In this document: positions 6,194 to 8,499 of the stretch, piece after piece
How positions within the stretch are numbered: position 1 is the stretch's first letter
How the letters are laid out: each line of letters begins with the position of its first letter
DNA from: Dehalococcoidia bacterium
GTDB taxonomy: Bacteria; Chloroflexota; Dehalococcoidia; UBA2979
NCBI GenBank assembly: GCA_030745285.1
Contig: JASLOV010000209.1
Coordinates: 1-8,499, forward strand
Length of the DNA: 8,499 nucleotides
Direction of reading: 5' to 3'
The notes under the pieces: generated by a model
Databases searched by the model: none
What the model was told of the DNA's origin: nothing
What the model saw: the letters and a program-made list of their open reading frames with translations, nothing else
Translations under genes and position numbers: made by a program

Positions 6194-6258
6194 GGCCCCC
6201 GCGATCGCCGGGGCCCCGCCAGGGAGGCACGCAGAAGGTCAGCCTCGGAAGAAGGCTG
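6194..6258. terminator. Possible bidirectional terminator between convergent genes
   Basis: Two inverted repeats lie in the 111-nt gap between convergent genes. GGCCCC (6194-6199) pairs with GGGGCC (6210-6215), with two further pairs inside closing a GATC loop. CAGCCT (6240-6245) pairs with AGGCTG (6253-6258) around a 7-nt loop. Neither is followed by a T-run, so these may be stabilising hairpins rather than intrinsic terminators. Confidence 0.35.
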
Positions 6259-6288
6259 GTGCTTATGGTAGCTGCTGCGCGGCCGGCG

Positions 6289-7473
6289 CTAGGGGAGGAA
6301 GGTCAGCGGGTTCTGCGTGATCCCGTTCCGCTTCAGCTCGAAGTGCAGGTGCGGCCCGGTCGATCGGCCAGTGCTGCCGCTGATGCCGAGGATCTGCCCG
6401 GTCTCCACCCACTGCCCGATCTCGACGTGGATCGACGACATGTGCGCGTACAGCGTCTGATAGCCGCCGCCATGGTCGACTTCGATGTAGAGGCCGTATG
6501 AGACGCTCGGGTCGCCTCCCACAAACACCACCTTGCCGCCCGCCGACGCTGCGACGCCGACGTACGGGGCGTTGATGTCGATTCCCAGCGGGTGATGGGG
6601 CGTGAACCAGGAGGTGACCTCGTCCACGACCGGCCAGATGAACCCGAACTGCGACGCTTCTCGATCGACGAACGTCGGCGATGGCCGCAGGCTGGGCGCA
6701 GGCGGCGGCAGGCGCTTGCCTCCAACGACCAGGATCAGCGCACCCTCGCGCAACTGATTCGGGTCGGAGAGCCCGTTCGCAGCGAAGCCGATGATCTCGC
6801 TCACCTTGGCGTCGTACTGGATGGCGATCTCCGTCAGCGTCTCGCCGGCACGCACGCCGTGGATGATGCCCGGCACGCTCGGCACCTGCAGCATGTTCCC
6901 GACCGCCAGCACGTCCGCATCGATGATCAGGTCGGCGTTGTTCCAGCCGATGTAGCGGCTGGCGACGCCGAAGCGTTCCGCGATCGATGTCATCGTGTCG
7001 CCCTGCTGCACCTCGTAGCGGTAGTACAGCGGGACCCTCTCCGGCTCGCGTGCGGTGATGATCTCCACGGAGACGGAGGCGTTGCGTTGCGCCTGCTGCA
7101 ATGTGTTCAGCGTCGCCGCCGTGGTGTCGGCCGCCGCAAGCAGCGCGTCCTGGGTCACCGCCGGCGCCACCACCGTCAGCGGTACCGGCGCCGCCTCCAG
7201 CGAGGTGACCGCCACCATCGGCGCGGCGGCGGCAAGGCCCGGCAGCGGCAGCGATGCCGCCAGGGCGGGTGTAGCCGTCGGCGTCTCGATCGTGACCGGG
7301 AACAGCCCGCCCGTCAGTACCGCCGCGAACAGCGCCAGCGCCACGCCCCCGTGCGCCAGGGCACGAAGCCGTCTGGGAGTGCGCACATCCTGGTGACGAC
7401 GTGCACGCAGCAGCGCTCGACTCCGCCCTCTCCTGGAGGGCGGCGCCACGGTGTTCCGGATATGACCCTCCAT
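6289..7473 (-). CDS. Secreted or anchored LysM-M23 peptidase (murein hydrolase-type)
   Basis: M23 proteins are zinc endopeptidases that cut peptidoglycan cross-bridges or, when inactive, activate amidases. From ATG 7473 the protein has 394 residues. An Arg-rich N-terminus (to about 40) precedes one hydrophobic segment, GGVALALFAAVLTGGLF (about 42-58), a signal peptide or anchor. A long Ala/Pro/Val-rich linker follows. Two LysM repeats bind glycan: YRYEVQQGDTMTSIAERFG onward (152-199) and GVRAGETLTEIAIQYDA onward (206-250). The M23 domain (275-394) has HHPLGID, YAHM at 342-345 and HLHFEL with H375 and H377. The first ligand pair is spaced one residue wider than the common HxxxD. The start is uncertain: TTG 7548 would add 25 unconserved residues, GTG 7449 would remove 8, and none has a clear ribosome-binding site. 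It converges on the 5533 gene and lies downstream of rho with a long gap, so it is probably transcribed alone. Confidence 0.9.
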   Translation of the reverse strand: MEGHIRNTVAPPSRRGRSRALLRARRHQDVRTPRRLRALAHGGVALALFAAVLTGGLFPVTIETPTATPALAASLPLPGLAAAAPMVAVTSLEAAPVPLTVVAPAVTQDALLAAADTTAATLNTLQQAQRNASVSVEIITAREPERVPLYYRYEVQQGDTMTSIAERFGVASRYIGWNNADLIIDADVLAVGNMLQVPSVPGIIHGVRAGETLTEIAIQYDAKVSEIIGFAANGLSDPNQLREGALILVVGGKRLPPPAPSLRPSPTFVDREASQFGFIWPVVDEVTSWFTPHHPLGIDINAPYVGVAASAGGKVVFVGGDPSVSYGLYIEVDHGGGYQTLYAHMSSIHVEIGQWVETGQILGISGSTGRSTGPHLHFELKRNGITQNPLTFLP

Positions 7474-7526
7474 CCGGAGTCCCGTCGCGCGAGGGGACAC
7501 TCGGGCTTCGTCAGAAATCCGCAGGC

Positions 7527-7555
7527 ATCGTAGCACGGCCTGATTCAAGCCTGAA
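7527..7555 (-). promoter_or_regulatory. Weak candidate promoter for the LysM-M23 gene
   Basis: On the minus strand TTCAGG (7555-7550) is followed after 17 nt by TACGAT (7532-7527). The -35 match is poor (3 of 6). If real, transcription would begin near 7520, which excludes the TTG 7548 start and fits ATG 7473. Confidence 0.25.
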
Positions 7556-7596
7556 TGGCAACTGTCCGATCTACCGACAATCTATCCACGTTCACT

Positions 7597-7676
7597 GACG
7601 GCCGTCTCGGACTCGCGAGTCAGACCCGGAGCCCGCTTCGACGGCAGCAGCGGGCTCGCGCAGTCTGATGTCTGAC
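7597..7676. repeat. Cluster of nested palindromes in the rho to M23 gap
   Basis: Four symmetrical elements lie within 80 nt. GACGGCCGTC (7597-7606) and GACTCGCGAGTC (7610-7621) are perfect palindromes. GAGCCCGCT (7629-7637) and AGCGGGCTC (7649-7657) form a perfect 9-bp stem around an 11-nt loop. Around that stem GTCAGAC (7619-7625) can pair with GTCTGAC (7670-7676), or its CAGAC part with GTCTG (7663-7667), so two outer pairings compete. No T-run follows on either strand. The stretch between the M23 start and the rho stop (7474-7828) has no convincing gene. Function is unknown: a 3' RNA structure after rho, or a protein-binding region upstream of the M23 gene. Confidence 0.7.
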
Positions 7677-7763
7677 CAACGAGCCGTCCGGGGCGCGGTG
7701 TTTCGAGGAGTGATCGGGGAGGAACCTGGAGGTCTGGGCGTTCCGAGCTCCCCGAGCGTCCCA

Positions 7764-7812
7764 GGGTCTCTGAGTGAGCCGTCTCTGGGGGCTGGAGTGT
7801 CTGAGGTGTCTG
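7764..7812 (-). terminator. Candidate rut site / Rho-dependent terminator after rho
   Basis: On the rho-sense strand these 49 nt contain 22 C, 9 G, 14 A and 4 T, a strong C-over-G excess in a genome where C and G are otherwise balanced. They start 16 nt past the rho stop and include short repeats (two copies each of CAGACAC and CAGAGAC). Rho loads on unstructured C-rich, G-poor RNA, so this fits a loading site. No intrinsic terminator is visible downstream. Inference from composition only. Confidence 0.4.
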
Positions 7813-7828
7813 CGGGCGAGCGCCGCCG

Positions 7829-8499
7829 CTAGATCGACTCGTCCTTGAGCGTCGTCAGGAACTCCTCGTTGCTCTCGGTCTTGCCGACACGTTCCAGCAC
7901 GCGCTCGGTGGCGTCGCTGCCGGTCTCTTCGACCATCGACGCCATGCGGCGCAGCAGCCAGATCTGACGCAGCTCTTCCTCACTGAAGAGCAGGTCCTCA
8001 CGACGGGTCGATGAGCCCAGTACGTCGATCGCCGGGTAGACACGCTTCTCGGCCAGTCGCCGCAGTAGCCGCAGCTCCATGTTCCCGGTGCCCTTGAACT
8101 CCTCGAAGATCACTTCGTCCATCCGCGAACCGGTCTCGATCAGGCAGGTCGCGATGATCGTCAGCGATCCGCCCTCCTCCGTGTTCCGCGCCGCTCCGAA
8201 GAATCGCTTCGGCGGGAAGATCGCGATCGGGTCCATGCCGCCCGAGAGCGTCCGTCCACTGGTCGGCATCGCCAGGTTGTAGGCGCGTGCCAGGCGGGTC
8301 ACGGAATCCATCAGGATGACGACGTCGGTCCCACCCTCGACCAGCCGCTTGGCCCGCTCAACCGCCGCTTCTGCGACACGGGTGTGGTCCTCCACGGGCT
8401 CGTCGAACGTCGATGCCACGACCTCGCCGCGGATCGACCGCCGCATGTCGGTCACCTCTTCCGGTCGCTCACCAATCAGCAGCACCAGCAGGTGCACGT
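7829..8499 (-). CDS. rho: Transcription termination factor Rho, C-terminal part, cut by window edge
   Basis: Rho is the hexameric RNA-dependent ATPase that ends transcription and translocates along RNA. The 223 visible residues are the C-terminal motor domain; the RNA-binding N-terminus and Walker A lie beyond the window. Seen in order are GERPEEVTDM with the catalytic-Glu region, STFDEPVEDHTRVAE, Walker B VVILMDSVTRLARAYN, the Q-loop LSGGMDPIAIFPPKRFFGAARN, EEGGSLTIIATCLIETGS, the R-loop EEFKGTGNMEL, and AEKRVYPAIDVLGSSTR with the arginine-finger region just before it. The protein ends in FLTTLKDESI, a usual-length C-terminus. Where Escherichia coli Rho has DERPEEVT this one has GERPEEVT, with the glutamate kept. 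The apparent GTG at 8497 is an internal valine, not a start. About 280-355 nt of non-coding DNA separates it from the M23 gene, with a rut-like tract directly after the stop. Confidence 0.97.
   Translation of the reverse strand, partial: VHLLVLLIGERPEEVTDMRRSIRGEVVASTFDEPVEDHTRVAEAAVERAKRLVEGGTDVVILMDSVTRLARAYNLAMPTSGRTLSGGMDPIAIFPPKRFFGAARNTEEGGSLTIIATCLIETGSRMDEVIFEEFKGTGNMELRLLRRLAEKRVYPAIDVLGSSTRREDLLFSEEELRQIWLLRRMASMVEETGSDATERVLERVGKTESNEEFLTTLKDESI

Noticed and set aside
6592..7533. Long plus-strand open frame (313 codons) opposite the LysM-M23 gene
   Set aside because: Low-complexity Arg/His-rich translation, antisense to a gene with clear LysM and M23 motifs, and no ribosome-binding site.
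7401..7598. Small plus-strand open frame of 65 codons
   Set aside because: No ribosome-binding site or recognisable motif; it overlaps the N-terminal coding part and promoter region of the M23 gene.
7781..7812. Short direct repeats (GTCTCTG, GTGTCTG) near the rho end as a CRISPR or tandem array
   Set aside because: Units are 7 nt, occur only twice each and lack regular spacers; better explained as part of the C-rich tract.

Overview
The window is a high-GC chromosomal segment with dense, mostly housekeeping genes. It holds a CIRCE-controlled hrcA-grpE-dnaK heat-shock operon, an ECF-type sigma factor, two ketoacyl-ACP-synthase-family genes, a metallo-beta-lactamase-fold protein, a LysM/M23 cell-wall protein and the end of rho. 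The heat-shock gene order, the CIRCE operator and the style of the 'GPGEYE' metallo-hydrolase suggest Chloroflexota, perhaps a Thermomicrobia relative. That placement is inference from family resemblance only. I see no tRNA, rRNA, CRISPR array, insertion sequence or other sign of recent transfer.

Positions 1-2349, minus strand: hrcA, grpE and the first 512 bases of dnaK form one operon, read right to left. Upstream of hrcA lies a good sigma70-type promoter (TTGACC, 18 nt, TACAAT), followed directly by a perfect CIRCE palindrome. HrcA should therefore repress its own operon until heat stress occupies the chaperones. The dnaK ribosome-binding site sits inside the end of grpE.

Positions 2397-6177, plus strand: an ECF sigma factor diverges from the heat-shock operon. 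Its frame has no ATG, GTG or TTG at a sensible start position, and the best-placed start is ACG behind a strong Shine-Dalgarno and a TATACT box. It is followed after 24 nt by fabH with an intact Cys-His-Asn triad, then after 33 nt by a FabF-like protein. In that protein the catalytic cysteine is serine (S176), while both active-site histidines and the lysine remain. After a 123-nt gap comes a small metallo-beta-lactamase-fold protein with a substituted metal-binding motif. No ACP, malonyl transferase or ketoreductase lies in the window, so this is not a standard fab cluster. A FabH paired with a cysteine-less ketosynthase behind an ECF sigma factor is the most unusual content here.

Positions 6178-8499: the plus-strand genes end convergently against a minus-strand LysM-LysM-M23 protein that is probably envelope-anchored. 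Upstream of it is a non-coding stretch of about 280-355 nt with nested palindromes. Next to rho within this stretch is a C-rich, G-poor tract on the rho-sense strand that looks like a rut site. The window closes inside rho, of which only the C-terminal ATPase part is present.
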